48,814 nucleotides of DNA from Methylobacterium sp. BTF04 (GCF_010692745.1 NZ_JAAHTB010000035.1:1-48814); one strand, 5' to 3'. Counted from the first letter of the stretch, positions 34,792 through 43,223 are shown. Notes: generated by a model not told the origin, from the sequence alone. A program made the numbers and translations.

Positions 34792-35058
34792 GCTGGCGCA
34801 AGCACCGATTTGAGGCTTGCCTTCAACCACGCTTTCCGCCGTTGACGATCTGTTCTCGAAAGACAGTCGATCGGCGTGATGCAAGACCTGAAGACTCTCA
34901 CCTAAGTACCTGTACCATCGTTCCTTATTGCAGCCTGTCACTTCGGAGCCACGCCGTAGCGATGCCTGACGCGAAACTGAACGGACCCCGGCACCCGGCC
35001 AAGGCCGGGGGCCTGCTACAAGGCCGATGCACGCAGTGTTAAGGAGGGAGGTAAACGA

Positions 35059-35091
35059 ATGGTTGAGAGATGCGTCGATGATCGCCGATGA
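35059..35091 (+). CDS. Ten-codon leader peptide translationally coupled to fliI
   Basis: A mini-gene encodes MVERCVDDRR. It has an excellent AAGGAGGGAGG ribosome site at 35041-35051, 7 bases before its ATG. Its TGA (35089-35091) overlaps the ATG of fliI (35088-35090) as ATGA. fliI itself has no good ribosome site at the proper distance, so ribosomes probably reach fliI by reinitiation after the leader. The reading is unambiguous; use in vivo is inference. Confidence 0.6.
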   Translation: MVERCVDDRR

Positions 35092-36443
35092 CCGACCTTA
35101 ATCGCAGCAGCGCCCGCTTGCGTCTGGCCGGAGCACAGGCCGCACTCGCCAGCGTCGAGGTGCTGGAGACCTATGGCCGAGTTGTGGCTATTCGCGGCCT
35201 CCTCGTTGAGGTGGCCGGCCCCGTGGCAGCGATGCGACTGGGTGGGCGCCTCGATATCATGGTCGAGAACGGGCTCGGTGCCGTGCCGTGCGAGATCATC
35301 GGGTTCCAGGGCGACAGGGCTTTGGCCATGCCGTTCGGCTCCCTGGAAGGGGTGCGGCGCGGCTGCCCCGCCATGGTGCGTGATGAGGCCGCAGGCGCGA
35401 TACGGCCGTCGGCCGGGTGGCTCGGCCGGACGGTCGACGCGCTCGGACGTCCCATCGACGGGCTCGGACCGTTGCCGCCGGGACCGGTGATCTATCCACT
35501 GCGCGCCGATCCGCCCGCCGCTCATGCACGCCGCCGGGTCGGCCCCCCCCTCGATCTCGGGGTCCGCTGCATCAACACGTTCCTCACCATGTGTGCCGGG
35601 CAGCGCATGGGCATCTTCGCGGGCTCGGGCGTCGGCAAGTCAGTTCTGCTGTCGATGCTGGCCCGCTACACCGCTGCCGATGTCGCGGTGATCGGCCTCG
35701 TCGGCGAGCGCGGACGCGAGGTTCAGGAGTTCCTTCAGGACGACCTTGGGCCGGCCGGCCTCGCGCGCTCGGTGGTGGTGGTCGCCACCTCCGACGAACC
35801 GGCGCTGATGCGGCGCAACGCGGCCTACGTGACGCTCGCCGTCGCCGAGTATTTTCGCGATCAGGGCGCGCAGGTCCTGTGCATGATCGATTCGATCACG
35901 CGCTTCGCGATGGCCCAACGCGACATCGGCCTGGCCGCCGGCGAGCCGCCAACTGCCAAGGGCTACACCCCCACGGTGTTCAGCGAGTTGCCCCGCCTGC
36001 TCGAACGGGCCGGCCCTGGCACGGGGGAGGGGGCGATCTCCGGCCTGTTCACGGTCCTGGTGGAGGGCGATGACCACAACGAACCGGTGGCCGACGCGGT
36101 TCGTGGCATCCTCGACGGGCACATCGTCATGGAGCGTGGCATCGCCGAACGCGGGCGCTATCCGGCGATCAACGTCCTGCGCTCGGTGTCACGCACCATG
36201 CCGCGCTCCTGCGACCCGGAGCACCTGCCCACCGTGCGGCGGGCGCGGCGGCTGCTCGCGACCTACGCGGACATGGAGGAGCTGATCCGTCTCGGCGCTT
36301 ATCGCGCCGGCGCCTCGGCGGAAGTCGACGAGGCGGTGGCGTTGATGCCAGCTATGGAGGCTTTTCTCGGTCAGGGTAAGGAAGAAGCAACTTCGATCGG
36401 CGAGGGTTATCACCGTCTGGCAGAGATCGTCGGTCGTCCCTGA
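35088..36443 (+). CDS. fliI: Flagellum-specific ATPase FliI
   Basis: A protein of 451 residues, full length. It is the ATPase of the flagellar type III export apparatus, related to F1 beta. Motifs are the P-loop FAGSGVGKSVLL, LVGERGREVQEF, Walker B QVLCMIDSITRFAMAQRDIGLAAGEPP, GYTPTVFSELPRLLERAG and the C-terminal YPAINVLRSVSRTMP. A stop codon three codons upstream in the same frame fixes ATG 35088 as the earliest start. fliJ follows 83 bp later, and ctrA is divergent, a known alphaproteobacterial layout. Confidence 0.96.
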   Translation: MTDLNRSSARLRLAGAQAALASVEVLETYGRVVAIRGLLVEVAGPVAAMRLGGRLDIMVENGLGAVPCEIIGFQGDRALAMPFGSLEGVRRGCPAMVRDEAAGAIRPSAGWLGRTVDALGRPIDGLGPLPPGPVIYPLRADPPAAHARRRVGPPLDLGVRCINTFLTMCAGQRMGIFAGSGVGKSVLLSMLARYTAADVAVIGLVGERGREVQEFLQDDLGPAGLARSVVVVATSDEPALMRRNAAYVTLAVAEYFRDQGAQVLCMIDSITRFAMAQRDIGLAAGEPPTAKGYTPTVFSELPRLLERAGPGTGEGAISGLFTVLVEGDDHNEPVADAVRGILDGHIVMERGIAERGRYPAINVLRSVSRTMPRSCDPEHLPTVRRARRLLATYADMEELIRLGAYRAGASAEVDEAVALMPAMEAFLGQGKEEATSIGEGYHRLAEIVGRP

Positions 36444-36526
36444 GGGCGATCCCATCGACGCCAAGGCGCGGCGGCACTGGTTTCGTGCGCCGGAGATACG
36501 GGCGTTGCGTGGAGTGGACCCCTCAG

Positions 36527-36934
36527 ATGAAATCGCGTGACACGCTGATCCGGCTGCGCCGTTTCCAAGTCGACGAGAAGCGTCGGCGGGTGACGCAGAT
36601 CGAGATGATGAAGGCCGATTTCACCCGGATGGCGACCGAGCTTGACCGTGAGGTCGCTCACGAGGAGAGCCGCGCCGGCATCTCCGATCCGGCGCACTTC
36701 GCCTATCCGACCTATGCCCGCGCCGCGGCGACGCGTCGGGACAACATGCGCCATTCGGCAGCCGCCCTCGAAGGGCAGCTCGCAGAGGCGCAAGCCGAAC
36801 TCGGCGAAGCCTTCGAAGAGCTCAAGAAGATCGAGATCCTCGAGGACCGGGAGCGTAGCGCAGAGCGCGCTGCCGAAGCCGCCCGCGACCAGGCGGCCAT
36901 GGACGGAATCGGTCTCTCGCGCATCCGCGCCTGA
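36527..36934 (+). CDS. fliJ: Flagellar export chaperone FliJ
   Basis: A 135-residue protein made almost wholly of two antiparallel helices, typical of FliJ, which sits in the centre of the FliI ring and helps deliver substrates. The segment MKSRDTLIRLRRFQVDEKRRRVTQIE begins the first helix; YARAAATRRDNM starts the turn. Sequence identity in this family is low, so the call relies on length, coiled-coil form and its place after fliI. ATG 36527 has GGAG 12 bases before it. A terminator follows 57 bp after the stop. Confidence 0.85.
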   Translation: MKSRDTLIRLRRFQVDEKRRRVTQIEMMKADFTRMATELDREVAHEESRAGISDPAHFAYPTYARAAATRRDNMRHSAAALEGQLAEAQAELGEAFEELKKIEILEDRERSAERAAEAARDQAAMDGIGLSRIRA

Positions 36935-36991
36935 CCCGCATCCCCCTCGAACGGGCAGGGCGGCACGAAACCGTCATGATCCGGTGAGAAG

Positions 36992-37016
36992 AGCCCCGCT
37001 GTAACGGGGCTTCTTC
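36992..37016 (+). terminator. Intrinsic terminator after fliIJ
   Basis: AGCCCCG (36992-36998) pairs with CGGGGCT (37005-37011) over a 6-base loop, followed by TTCTTCGCTT. It ends the fliI-fliJ unit. Confidence 0.8.
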
Positions 37017-37077
37017 GCTTGCGATGCACAGCATCGTGGGGCAGGGAGGGCCCGAACGAGGGGCTCGCCTGTCCACC

Positions 37078-38127
37078 ATGAAAAAGATCAGCGAATTCAT
37101 CTGGCCGATCATCGGCCTGTGTGCCGTCATCGGGTCGGGCTACCTGCTGTATCGCGAGCTGGCCGGCATCTCGATCGCCGAGATCAAGGGCAGCTTCGCG
37201 GCGATCCCACTGCATCGCTTCCTCCTTGCCGCGGTCGCGACCCTCGTCGCCTACGCAGCTCTGGCTTGGTACGACCGAATCGCGCTGCTGCATCTCGGCG
37301 TGCGCCACATCTCGTGGGTCTTCGTCTCGCTGTGCTCCTTCACCACCTATGCGCTGTCGCACAACATCGGTGCTTCGGTGTTCTCCGGCGCAGTGGTGCG
37401 CTACCGGGCCTATACCGCCAAGGGGCTGTCGGCGGCCCAAGTCGCGGTGTTGGTGGCCCTGTGCTCGTTCACCTTCGGTCTCGGCACGATCCTGCTCGGC
37501 GGCTTTGTCCTGGTGACGCTGCCCGATACGCTGACCCGACTCAACGGCTACCTGCCCGCGCTCCTCACCGATCCCGCCACCGCCCGCATCCTCGGCGTGG
37601 TGCTGCTCGGGGTGGTGGCGCTCTACGTGGTCGGCTCGCTGCTCCATCTCAAGCCGCTGACGATCCGCTCCTTCAAGCTCGAATACCCGCGCCCGCGCAT
37701 TATGATCCGCCAGATCATCGCCGCGCCGCTGGAACTGCTGGGTGCTGCCGGAATCATCTATTTCGCGCTTCCCGAGGTCGGAAATCCCGGCTTCCTCGTG
37801 GTGCTGGCCGTGTTCCTCGCCTCGTTCTCGGCCGCCCTTGTGTCGAATGCGCCCGGCGGCCTCGGCGTGTTCGAACTCGTGTTCGTCGTCGCGATGCCGG
37901 ACATGGCCCGCCCGTCTATCATCGCGGCCTTGCTGGTGTTCCGCCTGTTCTATTTCTGGCTGCCGTTCCTGATCTCGGTGGTCGTGGTGCTACTCTACGA
38001 GCGCAACCGTCTCGCCAGCGCCCTGAGGGGCCAGGCGCCGGGCCCGGTACCTCCGGAGGCACCGTTCACGGCACCGGGCCTCGATGCGCACCAGATCGAG
38101 CGCCGGATGGAGAAGAAGCCGGTCTGA
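37078..38127 (+). CDS. Lysylphosphatidylglycerol synthase-type transmembrane (flippase-like) protein
   Basis: A protein of 349 residues with about eight transmembrane helices and the PF03706-like pattern: YRAYTAKGLSAAQVAVLVALCSFTFGLGT in the middle, and SNAPGGLGVFELVFVVAMP near residue 260, the flippase hallmark. The soluble aminoacyl transfer domain of MprF is absent, so it may only flip or transport lipids or glycans. ATG 37078 is chosen because earlier codons are polar. It lies between the fliIJ and flhA terminators as a single-gene unit. The substrate is unknown. Confidence 0.85.
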   Translation: MKKISEFIWPIIGLCAVIGSGYLLYRELAGISIAEIKGSFAAIPLHRFLLAAVATLVAYAALAWYDRIALLHLGVRHISWVFVSLCSFTTYALSHNIGASVFSGAVVRYRAYTAKGLSAAQVAVLVALCSFTFGLGTILLGGFVLVTLPDTLTRLNGYLPALLTDPATARILGVVLLGVVALYVVGSLLHLKPLTIRSFKLEYPRPRIMIRQIIAAPLELLGAAGIIYFALPEVGNPGFLVVLAVFLASFSAALVSNAPGGLGVFELVFVVAMPDMARPSIIAALLVFRLFYFWLPFLISVVVVLLYERNRLASALRGQAPGPVPPEAPFTAPGLDAHQIERRMEKKPV

Positions 38128-38180
38128 TTCTTTTGACCGCGACGGGACAGGCCGCGAACCAATCTCGCAGGCCAATCAGA

Positions 38181-38214
38181 AGAGCCTCAGGCCAGTCGGC
38201 CTGAGGCTCTTTTT
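38181..38214. terminator. Strong 13-bp-stem terminator between the flippase-like gene and flhA
   Basis: AGAGCCTCAGGCC (38181-38193) pairs perfectly with GGCCTGAGGCTCT (38198-38210) over a 4-base loop, followed by TTTT. It serves the plus-strand gene and, since flhA ends 23 bp later, may also stop the opposite transcript. Confidence 0.92.
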
Positions 38215-38232
38215 CGTTCTGGCATCGTCTCG

Positions 38233-40398
38233 TCAGACCGACCCGACGGTGCGCAGGCGCGCCCGCGGATGGATCTCAGCCTGGCTCATCACCGGCGTCT
38301 CGCGACGGAAGCGCTCGATGATCGAGCGCACGAAGGGACGGGCCTGTACCGAGGTGACGAGCACCGGCATTTCACCCATCCGGGCAGCCGTCTCGAAGCG
38401 GTCGCGGACGGTGTTAACGAATTCCGAGAGCTTCGACGGCTGCATGGCGAGGTAGCGCTCGTCACGCTCACCGGCGATCGATTCGAGGAAGGCCTGCTCC
38501 CAGGCCGGCGACAGGGTGATGATCGGCAGCATCCCGTCCGGTCCCTGATACTGGGCGCAGATCTGGCGGCCGAGGCGGGCACGGACGTGCTCGACGATGT
38601 CGCGCGGGTTCTTCACGTGGCCCGCCACCTCGGCGATGCCCTCGATGATCGCGCCGAGATCGCGGATCGACACCCGCTCGGCGAGCAGGAACTGCAGCAC
38701 GCGCTGGATCCCGGTGGTTCCGATCTGGCTCGGCATGACCTCCTTGAGGAGTTCGCCGTGCTCCTTCGAGACCTCGCGCAGAAGCTTCTGCACCTCTACA
38801 TGGTTGAGGAGTTCGGAGACGTGCGCCTTGATGATCTCGGTGAGGTGCGTCGAGACCACCGTGGCGGCGTCCACCACGGTGTACCCCTTGAGCTGGGCCT
38901 GATCACGCAGGGACGCGTCGATCCAGGTGGCGGGCAGGCCGAAGGTCGGCTCCAGCATGTGCTGGCCGGGCAGTTGAACCTGTCCGCCCATCGGGTCCAT
39001 CGCCATGAACTGGCCCGGGAAGATCTGCCCGGTGCCAGCCTCGATTTCCTTGACCCGGACGACGTAGGCATTGGCGTCGAGCTGGACGTTGTCGAGGATG
39101 CGCACCGACGGCATCACGAAGCCGAGTTCGGCGGCGAGCTGGCGGCGCAGGGCCTTGATCTGGTCGGTGAGCCTGTCCTGGCCTTCGGGACCGTTGACCA
39201 TGGCGAGCAGCGCGTAGCCCATCTCGAGCTTGAGGTCGTCGAGCTTGAGGAGATCGGTGACGGTCTCCTCCTTGGCGGCCTGGGCCGCGGCGACCGCGGT
39301 GGCATCCATCGGCGTCCCATTGGCATCGAGCGGCGGCGCCTCGCGGGCGACCTTGGCGAAATGCCAGGCGGCGTAGCCCGAGGCCACGGCCAGCGCCACG
39401 AACGGCAGCATCGGCATGCCGGGCAGGAGCGAGATCAGCACCATGACGCCGGACGACATTCCGAGCGCTTTGGGATAATTCGCAAGCTGCTTGCCGAGAG
39501 CCTTGTCGGCCGAGCCCTTCACGCCCGCCTTGGAGACGAGGATGCCGGCCGCCGTCGAGACGATCAGCGCCGGGACCTGGCTCGCGAGACCATCGCCGAT
39601 GGTCAGCAGGGTATAGCTCTTGGCGGCGCCCAGGAACGGCATGCCCTGCTGGGCGACGCCGATGATGATGCCGCCGATGACGTTGATGAAGGTGATCAAC
39701 AGAGCTGCGACGGCGTCTCCGCGCACGAACTTCGAGGCACCGTCCATGGCACCGAAGAACGAGGATTCCTCTTCCAGAGCCGCGCGCCGGGCCTTGGCGA
39801 CTTTTTCGTCGATGAGCCCGGCCGAGAGGTCGGCGTCGATGGCCATCTGCTTGCCGGGCATCGCATCGAGGGTGAAGCGGGCCGCCACCTCGGCGATACG
39901 ACCCGAACCCTTTGTAATGACCACGAAGTTCACGATGATCAGGATCGCGAACACGATGATCCCGATGACGAAGTTGCCGCCCATCACGAAGTTGCCGAAG
40001 GCTTCGATGACGTGTCCGGCCGCCGCCGTGCCCTCGTGGCCGTGGCCGAGGATCAGGCGGGTGGAGGCGAGGTTGAGCGCCAACCGGAGCAGGGTGGCCA
40101 CGAGCAGGAGCGTCGGGAAGACGGTGAATTCGAGCGGATTGTCGATGAACAGCCCCGTCATCATGATCAGCACCGAGATGATGATCGAGACGGCCAGCAG
40201 CATATCGAGAAGGAATGCGGGCAGCGGGAAGATGAGTACCGTGAGGATACCCATCACGGCGGTGGCGAAGAACAGGTCGGTGCGCTTCGAAAGCGCGGTG
40301 AGGTTGGCGCGATTGGGGATCGCGAAGCTCGCGAACTGCCCCGCGGTCATCCCGGATGCCTGGCCGGGAGCCGGCGCGGTGGCGGCCGTTTCGCTCAT
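38233..40398 (-). CDS. flhA: Flagellar export apparatus protein FlhA
   Basis: A protein of 721 residues, normal length. It is the major export-gate component of the flagellar basal body. About eight transmembrane helices lie in residues 40-340, with the conserved FHIPEP loop region (LDAMPGKQMAIDADLSAGLIDEKVAKARR) and DGASKFVRGDAVAALLITFINVIGG. The cytoplasmic domain includes QLPGQHMLEPTFGLPATWID, RVLQFLLAERVSIRDLGAI and the C-terminal LSPAWEQAF. ATG 40398 has GAGG 8 bases upstream. A CtrA-box-like element lies about 55 bp before the start. It stands apart from fliIJ, as is common in Rhizobiales. Confidence 0.97.
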   Translation of the reverse strand: MSETAATAPAPGQASGMTAGQFASFAIPNRANLTALSKRTDLFFATAVMGILTVLIFPLPAFLLDMLLAVSIIISVLIMMTGLFIDNPLEFTVFPTLLLVATLLRLALNLASTRLILGHGHEGTAAAGHVIEAFGNFVMGGNFVIGIIVFAILIIVNFVVITKGSGRIAEVAARFTLDAMPGKQMAIDADLSAGLIDEKVAKARRAALEEESSFFGAMDGASKFVRGDAVAALLITFINVIGGIIIGVAQQGMPFLGAAKSYTLLTIGDGLASQVPALIVSTAAGILVSKAGVKGSADKALGKQLANYPKALGMSSGVMVLISLLPGMPMLPFVALAVASGYAAWHFAKVAREAPPLDANGTPMDATAVAAAQAAKEETVTDLLKLDDLKLEMGYALLAMVNGPEGQDRLTDQIKALRRQLAAELGFVMPSVRILDNVQLDANAYVVRVKEIEAGTGQIFPGQFMAMDPMGGQVQLPGQHMLEPTFGLPATWIDASLRDQAQLKGYTVVDAATVVSTHLTEIIKAHVSELLNHVEVQKLLREVSKEHGELLKEVMPSQIGTTGIQRVLQFLLAERVSIRDLGAIIEGIAEVAGHVKNPRDIVEHVRARLGRQICAQYQGPDGMLPIITLSPAWEQAFLESIAGERDERYLAMQPSKLSEFVNTVRDRFETAARMGEMPVLVTSVQARPFVRSIIERFRRETPVMSQAEIHPRARLRTVGSV

Positions 40399-40452
40399 CG
40401 TAAACCTCGTCGCCCCGGAGGCGGGACTCGGCAAGATTTGCCGGGTTTACGG

Positions 40453-40468
40453 TTAGCGAACGGTTAAC
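40453..40468 (-). promoter_or_regulatory. Candidate CtrA box upstream of flhA
   Basis: TTAG-CGAACGG-TTAAC (plus strand) fits the CtrA consensus TTAA-N7-TTAAC with one mismatch. It lies 55-70 bp upstream of the flhA start, where CtrA activates class II flagellar genes in Caulobacter. Confidence 0.65.
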
Positions 40469-40571
40469 GTTTTCGACGCCCGCCGCGTTCGGTGTGCGAT
40501 CATGGCGCGACCGTTGCGATGGCGGCGGATCGGTAGGACACCGTCCAGAATGGTGCTGCAGCGCCGGCCGG

Positions 40572-41813
40572 TTACATCATGAACTTGCGGGTGAAGACGG
40601 CGGCTGCGAACAGGAGCGCCGATCCACCGGCGATGAGGCTGATCATCAGCAAGCGGCGCGGCTGCTGAGACGATTGCGCCATCACCGGCGGGACGATCAT
40701 ACTGAAGAACTCGATCTGCCGGGCTGCGATGATGCGCGCGCGTTCATTCGACGCGAGGACCTTGGCGAAATACTTCTCGGCATCCATCCGATCCGTATCG
40801 AACGCCTCGAACTTGGTGAGCGAGTCGGCCAGAATGCGTCGCTGATCGGGATTCTCACTCGCCGACTGCCGCTGGATCTTTTCGATGTTGTCATCGAGAT
40901 CCTTGATCTGGGTCTTTATATCCTGGATTCGCCGCGTTTCCGGCGCGAGATCGCGCAGCGACAACGCGAGCTGCACTCCCAGATTGATCCGTGCCGTCGT
41001 CAGCTCACCGATGACCTTGAGGTTGCTGTCGTTCGTCTTCTGAGCATCGAGAACACCCTCGCGGTTGCGCAACGCTGCCACTTCGGTTCGGATCTTGGTC
41101 ATCCGCTCCGCAGCGAGATTCAGCTCACGAACGCTCTCGGCGACGGCATCCTCGCGGGCACGCATACTGAGAGCATTGACCATGCGTTCGCTCTCTTCGA
41201 GAATCGCATTCGCAAGCTGCAGGGACTCCGCGGGATCGAACGTGTTCACGGTGAGCGTTATGATACCGGAGCCGGTCTCGATCTTGGTGTGGACCCGCTC
41301 GGCCCAATACTTGACGAATTTCTCGATCGGCAACGACGGGTCGAAGCGGGACGTGTAATCGATGCTATCCCGCGAAAACATTTCGCGAAGCGGCATCATC
41401 TTCTCGACGATCTCCACCATCGGGCGGCTGTTGATATAGTTGGTCGTGATAATGCTGTCCTGCGCCACCATCTGGCGGGCCACGCCAGAACTGGTACCGA
41501 CCTGATCGGGTGCTGCCTTCTCGACATTGCCTATGGCTGGCCGCAAGGCGAAGCGTGCCTCGGTGACGTAGCGATCGGAGACGAAGAACGCGTAGTACAA
41601 CGAGCCGACCAGGGTCGGGATGACGAAGCACAGCACGAACAGGATCGGGATGTAAGGGTCGGCCTTCACGTGGCTCTGGTAGGAGCGAATACCCTTCTTG
41701 CGATCGACGAATCGGGAGACGCGCGCGATCTGGCGCAGCGATTCCGACACGGTGTTCGAGCGGTCGGCGGTCGTGACCGGCTGTGCTCGGGGGGTAGTGA
41801 TGTCCGCGCTCAT
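40572..41813 (-). CDS. kpsE: Capsule polysaccharide export inner-membrane protein (KpsE/CtrB, Wzz-like)
   Basis: A protein of 413 residues. It has a basic N-terminus, one transmembrane helix near 55-78 (PILFVLCFVIPTLVGSLYYAFFV), a large periplasmic region with long coiled coils (about 190-360) and a second transmembrane helix near the C-terminus (LLMISLIAGGSALLFAAAVF). This is the polysaccharide copolymerase fold of KpsE/CtrB, which bridges the ABC transporter and the outer-membrane exporter. The ATPase gene is 193 bp upstream on the same strand. No outer-membrane (KpsD) or permease gene is in the window. Confidence 0.85.
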   Translation of the reverse strand: MSADITTPRAQPVTTADRSNTVSESLRQIARVSRFVDRKKGIRSYQSHVKADPYIPILFVLCFVIPTLVGSLYYAFFVSDRYVTEARFALRPAIGNVEKAAPDQVGTSSGVARQMVAQDSIITTNYINSRPMVEIVEKMMPLREMFSRDSIDYTSRFDPSLPIEKFVKYWAERVHTKIETGSGIITLTVNTFDPAESLQLANAILEESERMVNALSMRAREDAVAESVRELNLAAERMTKIRTEVAALRNREGVLDAQKTNDSNLKVIGELTTARINLGVQLALSLRDLAPETRRIQDIKTQIKDLDDNIEKIQRQSASENPDQRRILADSLTKFEAFDTDRMDAEKYFAKVLASNERARIIAARQIEFFSMIVPPVMAQSSQQPRRLLMISLIAGGSALLFAAAVFTRKFMM

Positions 41814-42005
41814 GCGTCCCGACGTTCCGTTGCGTTGGCCGAGAGCCGTCTCCGCCGCCGCGGAATCGGCTCTCTATCTGTGAATGGTCGCGTTGTCGTC
41901 ACATGACCCGTGTCGGTCGCGCGTGTAAAAGCGTCAGACCGAACGATGCCACGGTGGCCTATGGCGCGCCGACGCGGCAAAACCATGACGGGTCACATGG
42001 CGATG

Positions 42006-42659
42006 CTAAGCGTTGAGACGCCGATAGACCTCGATTGCGTCGGCGACGTCCTCATAGACGATGGCGCGACCGTTGATGAGCACGATGCCCTGCTCGCACC
42101 AGCTCTGGATCGTGCCCATGTCATGCGAGACCATGATCACGTCGGCGTTCTTGCGCCGCGCCGAGAAGGCCTCTTCGCAACGCTTCGCGAACCGGGCATC
42201 GCCGACGGACGTCACCTCGTCGATGAGATAACAGTCGAACGGGATCGCCATGCTCATGCCGAAGGCGAGCCGCGCTCCCATTCCCGACGAATAGGTCCGA
42301 ATCGGAACGTCGAGATAGCTCCCGAGTTCGGAGAAATCCTCGACGTATTCCAAGACTCGCTTGGGATCCTCACCGTAGATTCGCGCCACGAAGATGACAT
42401 TGTCGCGCCCTGTCATCTGCGGATGGAATCCACCGCCGAAGCCGAGGGGCCACGAGACCCGGATGTTGCGCGAGACGCGCCCCCGGGTCGGGGTCTCTGT
42501 CCCGGCAATCAGGCGCATGGATGTCGACTTGCCGGCCCCGTTGATGCCGAGGATGCCGTAGCTGACGCCCGGCTTGAGCGTGAACGACACGCGGTCGAGG
42601 ATCGTACGGCGGTGCCCATCGGTCCGGTAGACCTTGGTCACGTTCTCGAAACGGATCAC
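42006..42659 (-). CDS. kpsT: Capsule polysaccharide ABC transporter ATPase (KpsT-like)
   Basis: A protein of 217 residues, normal for KpsT/CtrD. It has Walker A GINGAGKST (38-46), the variant signature of this group, YSSGMGARLAFGMSM, Walker B CYLIDEVTSVGD and the switch His in VMVSHDM. It energises export of group 2-type capsule across the inner membrane with a KpsM permease. The start is GTG 42659. Only kpsE follows. Upstream there is no kpsM in the 330 bp before the tRNA gene, so the permease must be encoded elsewhere or has been displaced. Confidence 0.9.
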   Translation of the reverse strand: MIRFENVTKVYRTDGHRRTILDRVSFTLKPGVSYGILGINGAGKSTSMRLIAGTETPTRGRVSRNIRVSWPLGFGGGFHPQMTGRDNVIFVARIYGEDPKRVLEYVEDFSELGSYLDVPIRTYSSGMGARLAFGMSMAIPFDCYLIDEVTSVGDARFAKRCEEAFSARRKNADVIMVSHDMGTIQSWCEQGIVLINGRAIVYEDVADAIEVYRRLNA

Positions 42660-42986
42660 GTGGCGAACGACTCCCGAGAGCAGGCGACGGGAGCGCCCGC
42701 ATCGGCCTGCCGGTTGGACCGGAAAAGCGGCGAATCTGAGGATCGACCCGCTTGAGCCTCAGGCCGACGGCGCGCCGCCCTTGCCCCCTATCGCAGCACC
42801 GCCGCCCGAAACCGAAACGCTGGGGTCCGCCCTACGCCCGCAGAGGACGAGGCTTTGCGGAGAATGCGCGCGAATCAAGACTCCTTCGCCTTGCACTGTC
42901 GGTTTCCGGCAGGTACAGCACCCGTCCCGACGCTTCGTGGAAAGTGCGGTCGCCTCGGCGATTGCCCGGTCAGGAATGCGTGGGCT
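42660..42986. other. 327-bp region between kpsT and tRNA-Ser
   Basis: I see no gene here. A plus-strand frame is open but Pro-rich and without family features. It should hold the promoters for kpsT (minus) and the tRNA (plus). Confidence 0.4.
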
Positions 42987-43076
42987 GGAGGGGTGGCCGA
43001 GTGGTTGAAGGCGCACGCCTGGAAAGTGTGTATACCGGAAACGGTATCGCGGGTTCGAATCCCGCTCCCTCCGCCA
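42987..43076 (+). tRNA. tRNA-Ser (anticodon GGA)
   Basis: The 90-nt sequence folds as a class II tRNA: a 7-bp acceptor stem (GGAGGGG with TCCCTCC), the D arm TGGCCGAGTGGTTGAAGGC, an anticodon loop CTGGAAA with GGA at 43021-43023, a long variable arm (TATACCGGAAACGGTAT) and the T loop GGTTCGAATCC. CCA is encoded. Its 3' end is the likely attachment site of the element that follows. Confidence 0.97.
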
Positions 43077-43088
43077 GATCGCTTTCCA

Positions 43089-43108
43089 ATGCGTGTCATT
43101 TGATACCG
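43089..43108 (+). repeat. Direct repeat copy 1, candidate integrase arm site
   Basis: ATGCGTGTCA-N4-ATACCG, 12 bp after the tRNA 3' end. It is identical in all 16 defined positions to a second copy 73 bp downstream. Its place between att site and integrase start fits an arm-type or Xis binding site. Confidence 0.65.
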
Positions 43109-43161
43109 TCCTTTACATCTAAGCCCTTGCCAGCGCAGGCGCCCTGGCCTCAAACCGTCCC

Positions 43162-43181
43162 ATGCGTGTCAGAATATACCG
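43162..43181 (+). repeat. Direct repeat copy 2, candidate integrase arm site
   Basis: Second copy of ATGCGTGTCA-N4-ATACCG, with a different N4. It ends 42 bp before the integrase start and could also take part in integrase autoregulation. Confidence 0.65.
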
Positions 43182-43223
43182 ACGCAATCGCGGCGTCTTG
43201 GTAGGGCGCTTGGTGGGGTAGCG

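Noticed and set aside
38269..40467. A 732-codon open frame on the plus strand opposite flhA
   Set aside because: It is the codon-bias shadow of flhA: composition is His/Asp/Gly/Arg-rich without hydrophobic cores, while flhA has unmistakable motifs.
40494..41906. A 470-codon plus-strand frame opposite kpsE
   Set aside because: Shadow of kpsE; no recognisable domain, and kpsE has proper transmembrane and coiled-coil structure.
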